Positions 1-12,300 of a stretch of DNA of 64,000 nucleotides are shown here, piece by piece; within the stretch, counting starts at the first letter, position 1; each line of letters opens with the position of its first letter. The stretch spans positions 25,072,893 to 25,136,892 of the forward strand of contig OX621251.1 in assembly GCA_951640165.1 (NCBI GenBank). Direction: 5' to 3'. Source of the stretch: Pseudoips prasinana. Lineage: Eukaryota; Arthropoda; Insecta; Lepidoptera; Nolidae. The translations under genes and the position numbers were made by a program. The notes under the pieces are model-generated. The model searched no databases and was not told the DNA's origin. It saw only the letters and a list, made by a program, of their open reading frames with translations.

Positions 1-583
1 TGAAACGTCCGTGGCAAACTTTAGTCTCATATGTAGATGAATTAACCGTAGGTGGGAGAAAAAACTCCAAGGGCCAATATACTGATGCCATGGGAAATTT
101 TCCTGGATTTGGGGAAAGCAAACCGCCGAAAGTACCCCAAGACTGTTTCCCGCGCCAATGTTACGACGCGTATGTATTCATTCAAAACTGATCAATGCTC
201 GAAGCCATATTCGCTTACATTTCTGAAATTTGGTGTAGTTAGTCAGAAACTGGTAATGAACAATTTAAAACATTATTCTTCTCGTTTTAACATTACTCTT
301 CATGCCCTTTTGAGCTAATGTATGTTTGAACCTTTTGCACTTCTTAACAAACTTCCTATCGTAATGCATCCAGTAATGAGTCATCCAAACTTTATTGCTA
401 CGACCATTGCTTGACATTAACCTAACGATTAATTTCACATGGTCTACGGAACCTAGGTAACAAAACACAATAAGGTTCCAGCGATGGAAATTAACTTCTC
501 AGCAACGTAAGCCAGGTTGTAGGTAGGTAGCAGAATGAGCTTGTTATAAAAATTGTGATGGTAAAAACGCTGTGCTTTTATAG
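1..583. other. Intron or flank upstream of first visible channel exon
   Basis: No coding exon is supported here. Short open frames lack family patterns and splice logic. It is probably the intron upstream of the domain III exon, since the channel gene must begin to the left of the window. An AG acceptor at 582-583 closes it. Confidence 0.5.
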
Positions 584-899
584 GAGTTCTTGTTGGGACG
601 CATGCATTCAGACCAAACTTGGTCAACGTTGGATGTTCCTCCGAACATTCGTCCTGCGGTACGTAGACACTCCCGCCTTCGAGTGGTTCGTGTTGGTCCT
701 GATCTTCGCGTCAAGCATCACGCTGTGCTTCGAAGACATCCACTTGGAAAAAAACAAGCCGCTGAAGAAAATACTCTACTGGACTAACTTGGGGTTCTGC
801 TTGATCTTCGTGATAGAGATGTTTCTCAAGTGGATAGCGTTGGGCTTCTTCAGATACTTCACTAGTTTCTGGACGTTGTTAGATTTTACCATAGTATTC
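584..899 (+). CDS. NaCP60E: Channel exon: domain III S1-S3
   Basis: The acceptor AG is at 582-583 and the donor GTAAGT at 900. Residues include [16 protein letters not shown] (S1), [17 protein letters not shown] (S2) and LLDFTIVF (start of S3). It begins with one base of a split codon and ends in phase 0. Confidence 0.88.
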
Positions 900-3800
900 G
901 TAAGTTCAAAATCTTTTTAACTTTACCATTAATGCTTTTTTATCTACTACATTTAACGCTTTCATTCCGCTTTCAGGTTTCTGTTTTCAGTTTGTTGATA
1001 GAAGAGAATGAAAATTTAAAAGTGTTAAGGTCTTTGAGAACATTACGTGCGTTAAGACCATTGCGAGCAATATCGCGGTGGCAGGGCATGCGAATAGTAG
1101 TGAACGCTCTAATGTACGCGATACCTAGTATATTCAATGTGTTATTAGTCTGTTTAGTGTTTTGGTTAATATTTTCCATAATGGGGGTTCAGTTTTTCGG
1201 TGGGAAATTCTATAAGTGCGTCGACGACGAAGGCGAGTTATTACCGTTAGAGGTAAGTTTCGTGAGATGAATGGCTTAAAGTCCTATTTTTAAGATACTA
1301 CAATGTAAATCTGCTTCTTTCAGGTAGTAAACGATAAATGGGAGTGTTATTACAATAATTTTACGTGGGTTAATTCGAAGATATCGTTCGACCATGTGGG
1401 AATAGCGTATTTAGCATTATTTCAAGTAGCCACATTTGAAGGATGGATGGAAGTGATGGCCGACGCTGTTGACGCTAGAGGAGTTGACCTACAGCCAGCG
1501 AGAGAAGCAAATCTTTACGCATATATATATTTCGTTATTTTTATTGTTTGTGGTTCATTCTTCACTCTCAATCTATTTATAGGAGTAATTATAGACAATT
1601 TTAATATGCTCAAAAAAAAGGTAAGTTAAACAAAGTATTTATATTCCCCGTTTCTTGGTGGTCATACTAGCATATTATACTAATATGACCAGTGAGAATC
1701 GCTTGTATTTGTGATAATTGTGAACATAAAATAATTTGATGACGCGCTCGCTGGCCGCTGCCGCGGCGCGCTCGCTTCCCTCACTCGGCTCGCGCCTGGT
1801 GGCTCGCAGTTCAAACCTAACCTAACCTCTACATCTGAACCTGACATTTTGTGTTCCTTTGTTTTTATTAATGTATGATTCTTAACTGTAAGCCAGTAAT
1901 CTGTGCCGTATGTGTTTAAATTTTATGTATAATAAATGTACGCATTTCCACCATTAGGTATTTTGTTTTCGGTATTTTAATACATACCCAATTTAAACGT
2001 ACCCTACAGGGGACAAGAAAACTATTATGTTCAGAGAGACAATGACAAGTATGACCACCAATACAAGCGATTCTCACTGTCCATATTAGTATAAATTTTT
2101 ATTAAAAAGTTTTTGGAATTTATTATTATATTTCTTTATTATTCAATCAAAACAGTTACAAATTACAAAAAAATTGAATTAAATAACAATCATAGTGATA
2201 ATACAATAGGCAGCTAAGCTGATGCTTGTTGTACTTTACATCAGCGTTGAATTATGATTATAAAACATGTACATGATTGTACAAGTAGCAGACTTGAGTC
2301 GCCTCTGACTCTCAAACTAGGTAAAACCTGTATTTTGAGTCATCAGTGGGTCTTCGTTCTGACCACGGCTCGAGAAGTTTACAAAAATAATTAAATCTAG
2401 GGTGTGTGCAATGTACGTGTGTGAAAGTGTAGTGAGTGATGGAAATGCTGAAGCGTGAGAAATAACGTGTGTGGATTTTCGAACACTACGTTAGTCTGCA
2501 TAAGTAACATACCAGTATGCCCACCAAGAAACGGGTTATTTAAAAACGACAATACGTTTTCCTATTTTTTTTTAATTATCGTTAATACACTATCTTTTCA
2601 GTATGAAGGTGGAGTATTAGAAATGTTCCTGACAGAAAGCCAAAAGCATTACTATACAGCTATGAAAAAGCTCGGTAGAAAGAAGCCTCAAAAAGTGATA
2701 AAGCGGCCAAGAAACCAATTCTTAGCAATGTTTTACGACCTATCAAACTCGAGGCGGTTTGAAATAGCTATTTTTGTTCTAATATTTCTAAACATGCTCA
2801 CTATGGGGATAGAGCATTATGATCAACCGCATTCCGTTTTCTTTATTCTAGAAGTTAGCAATGCTTTTTTCACTACAGTATTTGGTTTAGGTAAGTTTTA
2901 TTCACCTCGGTATATTAATGACCTCTTTTATTTTAATATTTGACGAACAAGAACTTCTTTAATGAAATTAATATTCTATTGTCACGTTTTTCGGTGTTGT
3001 TATCTCTTTCAGATCAGTCTATTTACTGAGCACAATGTCATTTTATTCAATTAAGTAACTGGTTTCGGTGCTTCAGTGACTCAGTTTAACCTATCTTTAT
3101 CTAAGAAAGAAGCTAAGTTCATATAACATTATTTTACATTAGTAATAACTTTATATTGAACATTACAGAGGCTATAGTAAAAATAGTAGGTCTTCGGTAT
3201 CACTACTTCACGGTGCCATGGAACGTATTCGACTTCTTGTTAGTGCTGGCATCAATCCTGGGTATACTGATGGAGGACATTATGATAGACCTACCTATCT
3301 CGCCCACGCTACTGAGAGTCGTGCGAGTGTTTCGGATCGGGAGAATTTTAAGACTGATTAAAGTGAGCAACTTTAGTACAAATGTTATTATTCAGTACGT
3401 AGGTAACAAACACTTCACAAAACATCTCGGTATTTGTATTTTTAGAATACTAATAGAAGTAAATTTCTCTTATGTCCATATTTCTTTTCTTTCCTATTAC
3501 TCTTACTCTTTTATGAATAAACATAAATATTTTTGTAAACGTTACTTCATGGCAGCAAGAACCTCTTTGACTGTCTTCCATCGGCTCGAAATTTTCTTTA
3601 GTTACCTACGTATTTTTGTGTTCTCTCCTGTACCATAATTAATCATTCAGTATCGCATGATTTGCAGGTTCACAACCACTTACCTTTACTTATTGAAAAT
3701 TTACTTTCCCAGGCCGCTAAAGGCATTAGGAAGCTGCTATTTGCGCTAGTAGTATCTCTCCCGGCGCTGTTCAACATCGGAGCACTTCTTGCACTCATCA

Positions 3801-6800
3801 CGTTCATCTACGCTATCATCGGCATGTCAGTTTTCGGGAATGTAAAGGAACAAGGCGCATTAAATGACATCGTCAACTTTCAGACCTTTGGAAGAAGTAT
3901 GCAGTTGCTTTTTCGGTAAGTTGCTGGAGTAATAAATCTACTAAAGCTTTTATACATTGTCGGCTGTGTGACATCGGATAGAAATATTTTATGAAATCGC
4001 ACCATATCAGTTTCTCTTCATTTAAATGAATATTACCTTTCTCTACAATCTTACATCTATTACAGCAAAGATCAAACAGAAAAGAAATAAAAATGTTTTC
4101 ATAGGATAAGTAATGGAATCAGGCGTTACTTTGCGGAAATCCATAACAATCAAAATACAAAATCAATATGTAGTGTTAATTCCGCTAATTGAATTTCAAT
4201 CAATTAGCGGAATTAACACTACATATTGATTTTCTATTTTGTTTGGTTTTCATAGGAAATGTGATTGAAGTTTGATTGTTTTAAGTTAGCTCAAACTGAC
4301 TATTATTATTCAAATTCACGGATTAAAAATTAATATTTACAATGTTTCCATTGCAGTTTAATGACATCCGCCGGCTGGAACGACGTACTTGAATCCCTCA
4401 TGATCCAGCCTCCAGAATGCGAACTAAGTGACAATGGGCTGCACAACGGCAACTGTGGTAGTCCTCTACTGGCTATCACCTACTTCACTTCCTTCATTAT
4501 TATCAGCTATATGATCGTCATCAACATGTACATCGCGATTATACTGGAGAACTTCAACCAAGCACATCAAGAGGAAGAGATTGGCATTGTTGAAGATGAT
4601 CTAGAAATGTTCTACATTAGGTGGTCGAAGTAAGTTAGAAATATTGAACTTTTTACTTACAATGTTACAGGAAATCTAGATCCCTTTATCATGCATCAAT
4701 GGTATCATAATTTTCAGCATCATCAGATGCACGGAGTAAATGTACTTCGGGCTGAATTGCGACTATTCATTTGCGGGGACATAATTATAGGGTCCAAGTG
4801 TTTGGGTAAACATAGATGAACTTTTCATTCTTACTTAAATAAAGTCCAATAAAGACGGGTTACGTCTGGAGGCGGTTAGGTACAAGACGATTTTTGTACA
4901 TTCTCATTAATCCGCCTTCACATGTAAGAAACTGTTACTGACAATATTGCCAGCCAGTAAAACCCCAATCATGCTCTTTGACCAGACGCGAGACCACTTC
5001 ATTCTGAGTTGTAATCGCTATTGATAGACTGACGAAACGCACGGAATGTAAAATTGGATTAGTTAATAAAAATTATATAGTCATAGCGGCAAATATCACT
5101 ATGTCATTATCAATTGGGAGGGCGATAGAAGGTGTTCACACGGAATACCTACCATAGAACGGGGATCAGCGTCTGTCTGTAACCTTCATACTGCTATCGC
5201 CAACCCGTCTACCAAGCGTAGCCTTTCCCAAGCACCTTCTTAGACATGCTCTTAACCAGGAGTGAACCTCATTCGGTTGACATATTGAAATTAGAATTTA
5301 CACCGCCTTCTTTACAGTATGTTATCGTAACCAAAGACACTAGACAAAACTGTTACATCGAACAAATATTGCAAAAAAAACTACAACTGAAACTATAAAA
5401 GCTTCCAGTCTTTAATCGTTAGTAAACTTCCTTCAATTCCCACAATTAAGACATCAACTCGGTATAATAGCCGATGCCACTTAGCATTATTAGTTCCATT
5501 TAACATTACGGCTATAAGTGAACAGTTTAAACAGAAATGGCGTCGTAAAGAACGCTCGTAAAGCTCGCGATCTGTCTACATCTTGTATTTCTGACCGCGA
5601 CCGAACATTAAATGGTGGCCGCTTGAGAGTGTAATTACGTTTAGTAAACGAATTTAGTGGTTGATGACTGTTTTGTTTAAATAATATAACATTAGTGACC
5701 ACCGTAGATAGGCTGATAGATTTAATCAAACAAGATTGTGCGGGTTATATTTCCTTTGGAACTATCAGCCGTATTCTATCATTTATGGCCCCGGCCAGAT
5801 GTATTCTCTATTGGGCTACGGTTTCAATAATAAATATATATATAGTATTTACAGTTAACGAGATATTCACAGTGTTTCGCTCATTGGGCTAGATATGTTC
5901 TAGTGTTTAGAAGGATCGACCACATAATTTGTAAGATTTTAGAATAATTATCTGTAATAATTTCAATTTGAGCTAAATTATGGTGTTTGGAAATCAGCTA
6001 CCCACTACGAAGAGCAATTTGAAATTTTAACAAGTAACAATAAAGTCGTCTCGCCACTTCGTGGCCAGGATTCGTATCCCCGAACACAACAACTATTTGG
6101 GCGACCCATAAATAGTTGTTCTGTCGCTGGGTACGCTTTGTGTCCGTTGATTATGTTTGTAAAATATCCAGCAAACTACACTAGAGCGTTATCTTTAAAA
6201 AAAATAACATAATATTTTAAAACGAATAACCTTGTACAACTGAAAGTTTATTTAAATTACATAAATTGTACTGAGACGCCAATCAATTGGCAAGATGATG
6301 CCTTCAGTAGTTTTACTGATGAAGGCAACATAGACTACATCAGAGTCACCTACTCAGGGTGCCACTGAAGTGAAGAGACAGATTATGATTGAGGTATTGT
6401 AATTGCTGGAACGGGATCATAGATTAGAAGAGGGGCCCAACGCGGCCCTCGCCAGCAAGTATCCTATCCTAGCTAACTTGCAGTTTTATGAACTTTTCAA
6501 GTGAACGACTGTTGTGAGATTGTTAATGTATAAGAGAGATTGGGGTATAATCGAATTAGGTATTTAAAACATGTATATACCAACGAACATATTTTTCTGT
6601 TTTCAGATACGATCCCCACGCAACTCAGTTTATAAGTTTCGCTCAACTATCAGACTTCATAGCTTCGTTGGATCCTCCGCTAGGAATCTCTAAACCAAAC
6701 ACAGTGGCTCTCGTCAGTTTTAACCTGCCGATCGCAAGAGGCAACAAAATACACTGTTTAGACATTCTCCATGCACTCGTCAAACATGTCCTTGGCCACG

Positions 6801-9151
6801 TTGAAGAGACAGACACCTTTAGACAGCTCCAAGAGCAGATGGACATTAAGTTCAAGAAGCAGTTCCCAACGAGGAAGGAACTAGAGATAGTATCTTCGAC
6901 TAGAATATGGAAGAGGGAGGACAAAGCGGCCAGGACAGTGCAAAGGACGTGGAGAGAATATTTGAAGTACGTCATATACCAATACAACTTCTTAACGTTT
7001 TAGTTTTTAAAAGCCCTTCACTCATTCGATAGGTTACAAACATATCATAATTTTTCATAAAGTCACTGAAACGCTAGACTGCAATCCGATGGTTACATTT
7101 TCTTTAACGATTTTCTCAGACGAAAGAACCGCAGCCCGTCAGTAGATGAAGAGAGCACAAAATGGTCTCCGGGCGGTGGATGGGGAGGTCGGCTTTCCGC
7201 TCTACTGCACGTGCGACGCGGCTCTCACGCATCTTCTCGCAAATCGTCCCGAGCGTCTGATGCGTCTGATATGTCGGAGCTCGGCGGCGCCTGGCTCAAT
7301 CTGCCGCTGCTACTTCTGCCCGGCGCCGCACCTGGCGAACAGGTATCCTCATTGCTAAAGTTACACCCAAGATCTCTCCAACCTGTTTCCGTCTCTCATT
7401 TCCGACTTGTTTCCGACCCATCATCTTTCTCCAACCTATTATCATCCATCTCCTCATCAATAAACTTTAGGGAAGAAAAGACGTTCAAACCTAATTCCAC
7501 TTATAGATCGATGAACGATCAAACGAAGCTGACGCAATTTCGATGCACTCTCTGGGTCCGAAAGTGGTAGTGGATCAGGATGAGAGCGTTTCGCAACAAT
7601 GCTCGAGTTCTGAACATGATCATCAAGATGCACGCCCGGTAACGTAGCACAATGTAGAATTCTCATATCTAATTCGTAAATTAATATCTAATTTTCTTCG
7701 TTTTAGATTTTAGGTTTGAAAAGTCGAATAGAGATCTCGGCTGATTATTTCTGTTATTATCTCTGATCATGTAGATTCATACTCTTTCTTGGAATTTCTC
7801 GTAATCTGTATAGCTTTAGTAGTTAATTGAATGTTTTGTAACGTTGTGGCGCAGCCAAGCGGCTCAGAGTCGGCACCGGCTCGAAGGCGGTCAGCGTACG
7901 GCCTACCAATCTTCCTGAGGCACCAAGACGCTATGGACGAGGAGACCGGCCCGAAACGAGCAGGTTCATATGTAATGTTTTGCTTTCCGTGTCTCTTCCT
8001 CAGTAGGTTTAGAACAACTTATCTGAACTAAGTGGTTAGTTTATATTTCGATGTTTTTGTTTCACTGCCTTTCAATACATTCGAGGGTTGACAGAAATTG
8101 CGAATGTTACAAAGATATTTAGCAAATCCTTGACGGTCAACCTGTATTGATTGAAAAGACACTTTAAAACAGTGGATCGCTCTATTTATGCGGTGGATTT
8201 TGGAGAGATTGTAACTATCATCGCTAAAATTAACCACTTGGTTACAGAAACAAGTAGGTTTTACCTACAAAAATTCATTTGAGTCCCAATTTTAAACCTT
8301 GTCGAGCGTTTTAGAGCATGTTTTAAGCCCTTCGTATTGGTTGATTGATAATTCAAATGAATTCTACTATTCTATGTACCCATATTTCCTATTCTTAGAT
8401 TTTAGATGGCGTAAACCCCATTGGTATTCGCGCTGCCCCGTTTAACATTTTCTGGACAATGCGGTGCTTGTGCATGCTTATCAAGACCTCTTTTTGCTTC
8501 CGTAGCTATGTTTATGTCAGCATGTGTAGAGTGTACGTTTAAGTAGATATTGTGCCCGTTATAGTCTTTCTTTCACTTTTTAATGCATTCACAGGAGTCC
8601 GTAAGTATCAATTTATTTCTTAAATGTACTGAAAGAACTTAATTGGTGTGATAATTACAAAATACATAGCTTTCGCGTGATAACGAAAGCTGAGACTGGT
8701 GGTACAGGAGAATAAAGATTTACTTCAAGCACTACTAGAAGACAGACGACCACAAAAGCACACCACCATAATAATATGTCACAGTCACTACAATAAAAAT
8801 CACTAGTCACTAAAAGGAATAAGAACACATTAGTAACAGAGACTCCAGATATGGAGATGAAAATTAGATTGCTTGACCACCTCGCATATAGAAAAGCAGA
8901 AACAACTAACTAAAAATTATTATTCACTAATATGCATGCTTCGCTCAGGTTCCCTTCGCCTGAGCTCCCGGAGAAGTTCAGCGCGGCGCGTGACGCCACC
9001 GGCGCGCGCGCGCACCCCTTCGCCTCACGGCAACAACAGCGCTGTCAGCATCCTTGTGACGGAAGCCTCGCCTGACGCAGCCCCACCCGCTGCACCTCCA
9101 ACTGTCGTCCGCGTGCTCGTGCACCGCGAGTCCGACGAGCGCCCTAGCTGA
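584..9151 (+). CDS. NaCP60E: DSC1/NaCP60E-type voltage-gated cation channel, 3' half (11 exons, 5' partial)
   Basis: This is the C-terminal 913 residues of a four-domain voltage-gated sodium-channel-family protein of the plasma membrane. Visible in order are: domain III S1-S6, the III-IV linker with a MFL inactivation particle, domain IV S1-S6, a C-terminal EF-hand-like region, an IQ-like helix ([14 protein letters not shown]) and a Ser/Arg/Pro-rich tail. S4 segments carry the expected repeated Arg. The pore of domain III reads ATFEGW and that of domain IV TSAGW, giving Glu and Ala at the filter. Para-type sodium channels have Lys and Ala (DEKA), while insect DSC1/BSC1 channels are DEEA and calcium-preferring, so I assign DSC1/NaCP60E. 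Exons: 584-899, 977-1252, 1324-1620, 2602-2890, 3169-3362, 3713-3915, 4357-4629, 6607-6966, 7120-7342, 7855-7963, 8949-9151. Every junction keeps phase and the frame closes at TGA 9149-9151. Domains I and II lie left of the window. The last two or three exons are poorly conserved and less certain. Confidence 0.9.
977..1252 (+). CDS. NaCP60E: Channel exon: domain III S3 end, S4 voltage sensor, S5
   Basis: It opens [10 protein letters not shown] and holds the S4 run [18 protein letters not shown] and S5 [20 protein letters not shown]. The acceptor TTTCAG ends at 976 and the donor GTAAGT starts at 1253. Both ends are phase 0. Confidence 0.92.
1324..1620 (+). CDS. NaCP60E: Channel exon: domain III pore and S6
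   Basis: It contains the pore loop [13 protein letters not shown] with Glu at the selectivity position (codon 1438-1440), then S6 ending [13 protein letters not shown]. The acceptor CAG ends at 1323 and the donor GTAAGT starts at 1621. Confidence 0.93.
1676..2093. repeat. MITE-like element with 34-bp terminal inverted repeats, in channel intron
   Basis: Positions 1676-1709 and 2060-2093 are inverted repeats matching at 32 of 34 bases, with core CAGTGAGAATCGCTTGTATT. The interior is a short GC-rich block (1740-1800) plus AT-rich sequence and has no ORF. The TIRs with no coding capacity suggest a non-autonomous DNA element. Confidence 0.65.
2602..2890 (+). CDS. NaCP60E: Channel exon: III-IV linker (inactivation gate) and domain IV S1-S2
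   Basis: It starts [18 protein letters not shown], so the inactivation particle is MFL where para-type channels have MFM. S1 of domain IV follows. The donor GTAAGT at 2891 leaves phase 1. Confidence 0.92.
3169..3362 (+). CDS. NaCP60E: Channel exon: domain IV S2 end to S4
   Basis: The first two bases complete a Glu codon. [16 protein letters not shown] and the S4 run [19 protein letters not shown] follow. The donor GTGAGC is at 3363. Confidence 0.9.
3713..3915 (+). CDS. NaCP60E: Channel exon: domain IV S4-S5 linker and S5
   Basis: It encodes [20 protein letters not shown] and [10 protein letters not shown]. The acceptor CCCAG ends at 3712 and the donor GTAAGT is at 3916, splitting an Arg codon in phase 2. 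Confidence 0.9.
4159..4233. repeat. 34-bp perfect hairpin in channel intron
   Basis: Arms 4159-4192 and 4200-4233 are exact reverse complements with a 7-base loop. It lies between the exons ending at 3915 and starting at 4357. It could be a tiny palindromic transposon remnant or a structured intronic RNA. Confidence 0.85.
4357..4629 (+). CDS. NaCP60E: Channel exon: domain IV pore and S6
   Basis: It contains [14 protein letters not shown], with Ala at the selectivity position (codon 4370-4372), then S6 [17 protein letters not shown]. The donor GTAAGT is at 4630, phase 2. Confidence 0.93.
4630..6606. other. 1.98 kb channel intron, no gene seen
   Basis: It contains an apparent dispersed-repeat stretch at about 5090-5280, sharing GCCAACCCGTC..CCAAGCGT wording with the repeat at 61735-61962. 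It also has an 11-bp stem hairpin near 6095-6128. No conserved exon was found. Confidence 0.5.
6607..6966 (+). CDS. NaCP60E: Channel exon: C-terminal EF-hand-like region and IQ-like helix
   Basis: It encodes [20 protein letters not shown], the usual region after S6, and ends in an IQ-like helix. The acceptor TTTCAG ends at 6606 and the donor GTACGT starts at 6967. Confidence 0.9.
7120..7342 (+). CDS. NaCP60E: Channel exon: Ser/Arg-rich C-terminal tail
   Basis: It continues the frame as [15 protein letters not shown] and then a [12 protein letters not shown] stretch. The acceptor CTCAG ends at 7119 and the donor GTATCC starts at 7343. The support is frame continuity and a sharp rise in GC, not conservation. 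Confidence 0.7.
7855..7963 (+). CDS. NaCP60E: Channel exon: low-complexity tail
   Basis: It encodes [17 protein letters not shown] and similar residues. The acceptor GCAG ends at 7854 and the donor GTTCAT (weak) starts at 7964. It is GC-rich against an AT-rich background, with phase matching on both sides. Confidence 0.6.
8949..9151 (+). CDS. NaCP60E: Channel terminal exon
   Basis: It completes a Gly codon and encodes an Arg/Ser then Pro/Ala-rich tail ending ESDERPS before TGA. The acceptor CTCAG ends at 8948. It is strongly GC-rich. Confidence 0.65.
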
Positions 9152-9355
9152 TCTCCGACCAACGAGCTCCCGCCGGAGCTCCCTCACTAGGCCAAAGCAA
9201 ATGAGACTTTATGCCTGAGTCCATTTCCTCTGGTCAAGGTCAATGACCATCGCGCGAAGCCCGACAATGTGACCCTAGGGTAAAATTAGCTGAACTGTAC
9301 CGATGACTATCGTTCCTGAACGACGACAGACGTCGCGTTCGATTTGTGATTTTAA

Positions 9356-9361
9356 AATAAA
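9356..9361 (+). promoter_or_regulatory. Candidate poly(A) signal of the channel gene
   Basis: This is the first AATAAA downstream of the stop codon at 9149-9151, about 205 bases beyond it. More AATAAA motifs follow from about 9780, so the true 3' end is unresolved. Confidence 0.35.
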
Positions 9362-9364
9362 ATT

Positions 9365-12300
9365 ATCCACGATCGCGCGTTGAAAAGACGTGTTCGACGC
9401 GCGATTCCATTGTGATTTAAAATTAAATTAGTTGAGCGATCTTTATTGCGAAATACGTTAAGGAGAACTCGTTTTTCCTAAATTAAAGTAGTGAACGTTA
9501 GTTGAAAATATAATTTTGTTACTCGGAGTTGGTATCCGAAATGCGCCGTTTATCTCGTCTCGATATAATAGTTATAACAGTAACAGAAACCGGTAACTTC
9601 CAGTATCGTTGCAATAAGATTTTCTTTATTATCTCTACTTAAATAAGCTTCAAACTGCGTTTCAAACTGCGACGAAACGGTCGACACGCAACGTGCAATA
9701 CACGCTTAATTAAAGTTAACATTCGTTTTTAGACGCTTCATTAGAATAATGTTGCCGATTCGATTCTCTGGATCCGAAAAATAAATAAATTGATAACCAT
9801 AAAACGTTTAACTTACTTAAAACTACATACACAAATATTAAACAGTGTGGTTGGACAATATTACATTAAACTTATCAGCACATAAATAATCTTAAATTGG
9901 AAATACATTTTATATTAGAATAAAATAAGTGAACTCTTATAAATACTTAAACTATGAATTATCTAATTGCAATGCAAAATAGATGTTATCATCTAACTTT
10001 TCCGATCCAGAGTTCGTCAGGACAGCAGTTTTTTTAATGTAATTAAAACTATTAATTTAAGTAGATACGCTATTCGAGACCAGTCTCACGTTGGTTGTAA
10101 ATCAGTTTGTTATTGTAAATAGTATTTATAAGAAAAGGACTGAGAACATCACCGATATATCGATATAAAGTTATGGTAATGCGCATAATCAATTCGTTCA
10201 ATATAGAAATAAATAGTCAATGTTAATTAACCGCCTTAAAAACCAGGCGTATACAAACTGTCAAAAAACAGAATTAAAAATGGAATGTGTCATCTATCTA
10301 TTTTGCTTTTACCATAATCTACGTAGCATTATACTCACACACAGCCACAAAAACTCATAGTGAAAATTATGAGCAATGTAACGCAGTGTGTTAATCATTG
10401 CATTGTTGACGATATTGATTATAGTGAATCAACAATGGTCTGTATTACTAAATGACACGGACGTATTGTTTTTGTATTTACTAAGAGTCGTTTGTGATAT
10501 GATATACAGGGTACTTGTAAAACACCAACAGCCTCGCAGGTACATTATAAGCAACAAATATTATTCTACGAGTTCGGACATACCTCAATACATGAAAAGA
10601 TACAATATGTTTTTGTAAAGTCGAGAAATTTGTCATGTCTCATTCATACGCGCGCTTATGCTGCTAATTCTAATAATAACACTTTTTCGCAAGATATTAA
10701 TCTATTTAATTTTACAACTTTGTGTAGGTACCTATGTACTACGCGATGCGCGTAGAGTTAGGTATAAAGTAAAGCGGGAAATTAAAGTAATACTTCTACT
10801 GCTACTATTACTATGAAAGTAAAATCTAACAAAATATCAAGAGTTGTAGAACTAAAGTTGTTGTTTATGGTGTTAGCTATCTAGTGCTGCGAGTTTGTTG
10901 GTGTTTTACAAGTAACCTTGTAGTTATATCTCGGTTTAGTAGTCTTTCTATTAAATGCAATATTCTAACGAGACAAGTAATCGTTACATACTAAGTAACG
11001 ATTACAAATTGTAATCGGTACCAACCGTCATTTAAACTCTAGACTATAAGTTAATCTACATAACAATTGTTTTCGATTGCATGTTAATTTTGGGAGAAAA
11101 TGCTTTATACGTTAAAAGTAATTAAATATCCCTATTTATCTCCATTTATTTAAAAAAATACATGATTGCCTGAGTGTCTCTTAAACTGAAGTTATTTTCC
11201 GGTTGACAAAATTTATGAACACAAAAAATCTTGGACGAATTTACGCGAACGATTACGCTTTTCTAGATTGCCAGATGCTAGCCGCTAGGTTTATGACTAG
11301 CTAATGGAAATATATGATAATATAAATACAGGAGATAAGGTATATAAGACGATCTTAGTAAATTTCAAACATCTTTTCCTCATGTTGAGGTACCTACCCT
11401 CATTATTACGGCATTGTTAGACATTTAAAATGTTCCATATCATTATTACCAAAATGAATGTCTTCATACTATTTTAGACAGCTCCAATCTAAATATGATA
11501 ATATCTTAGAATGGTTATTTAAAGCCCTTTTATACGATCGCATTTTACCTAAACCAAAAGCTTTCCAAAAGATTTATGAATAGGGGAAATTAACATGAGA
11601 TTATAACAAAAACATTTCTAAAACAATAGATTTCTTTGCATAGATCGACAAATCACGCCTGGCTTCGATATATTGAAACGGTCAATTTAAATAGATAGTG
11701 CTATTTTACCAATAGTGTAGAGTTAACTAGTCGTAGATATTTTATTTCCCGATAACCGGGTAAAATTTTACAAGAATACATTTCGTACTAGTCAATAATA
11801 TGATCTCGTCTAGAGCTTTAAATTTTTTACAGCATGCATTGAATGAAGCTCTTACAGAAGATACATAAGTAATTATGGAAATGATTTTACCCGCATTGCT
11901 CACTAATATAATTAAACCGATAATAAGTATGCAATACACCTTGAAGGACCCTGTAATGATTTTATAACCATATCAGCCTGTTTCCTGTAAATTTCACATA
12001 TACTTTCAGACGTTTTTCTTATATAGTCCTTTGTCATTTACTCTTTGCTTTTAAACGTTTCCATTCACGTGCTTCATTCAGTCGAATGTAATTTTAGATT
12101 CAGTCCTATAAGCCAATTTATAGTTATCACATTTTATTTAAAATAACCAATCAAACAATACCTCGTTAGATTTAAGCCCCTAGCTTATAAAGTTTAAGAT
12201 TATTGGGGAAGACATTCAGAGGAATTTAAAAATCCATGCCCCAAATTTAGCGATTATTCTAAACCACTTATTTCCAATTCTTGCATTAGCTTCTCACTAA

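Noticed and set aside
7211..7570. 119-codon ORF taken as a separate gene
   Set aside because: It shares the channel reading frame only up to the donor at 7343; the rest is intron.
584..9151. Assignment of the channel to para (DEKA sodium channel)
   Set aside because: Domain III filter is Glu, not Lys, and the gate reads MFL; both point to the DSC1/NaCP60E group.
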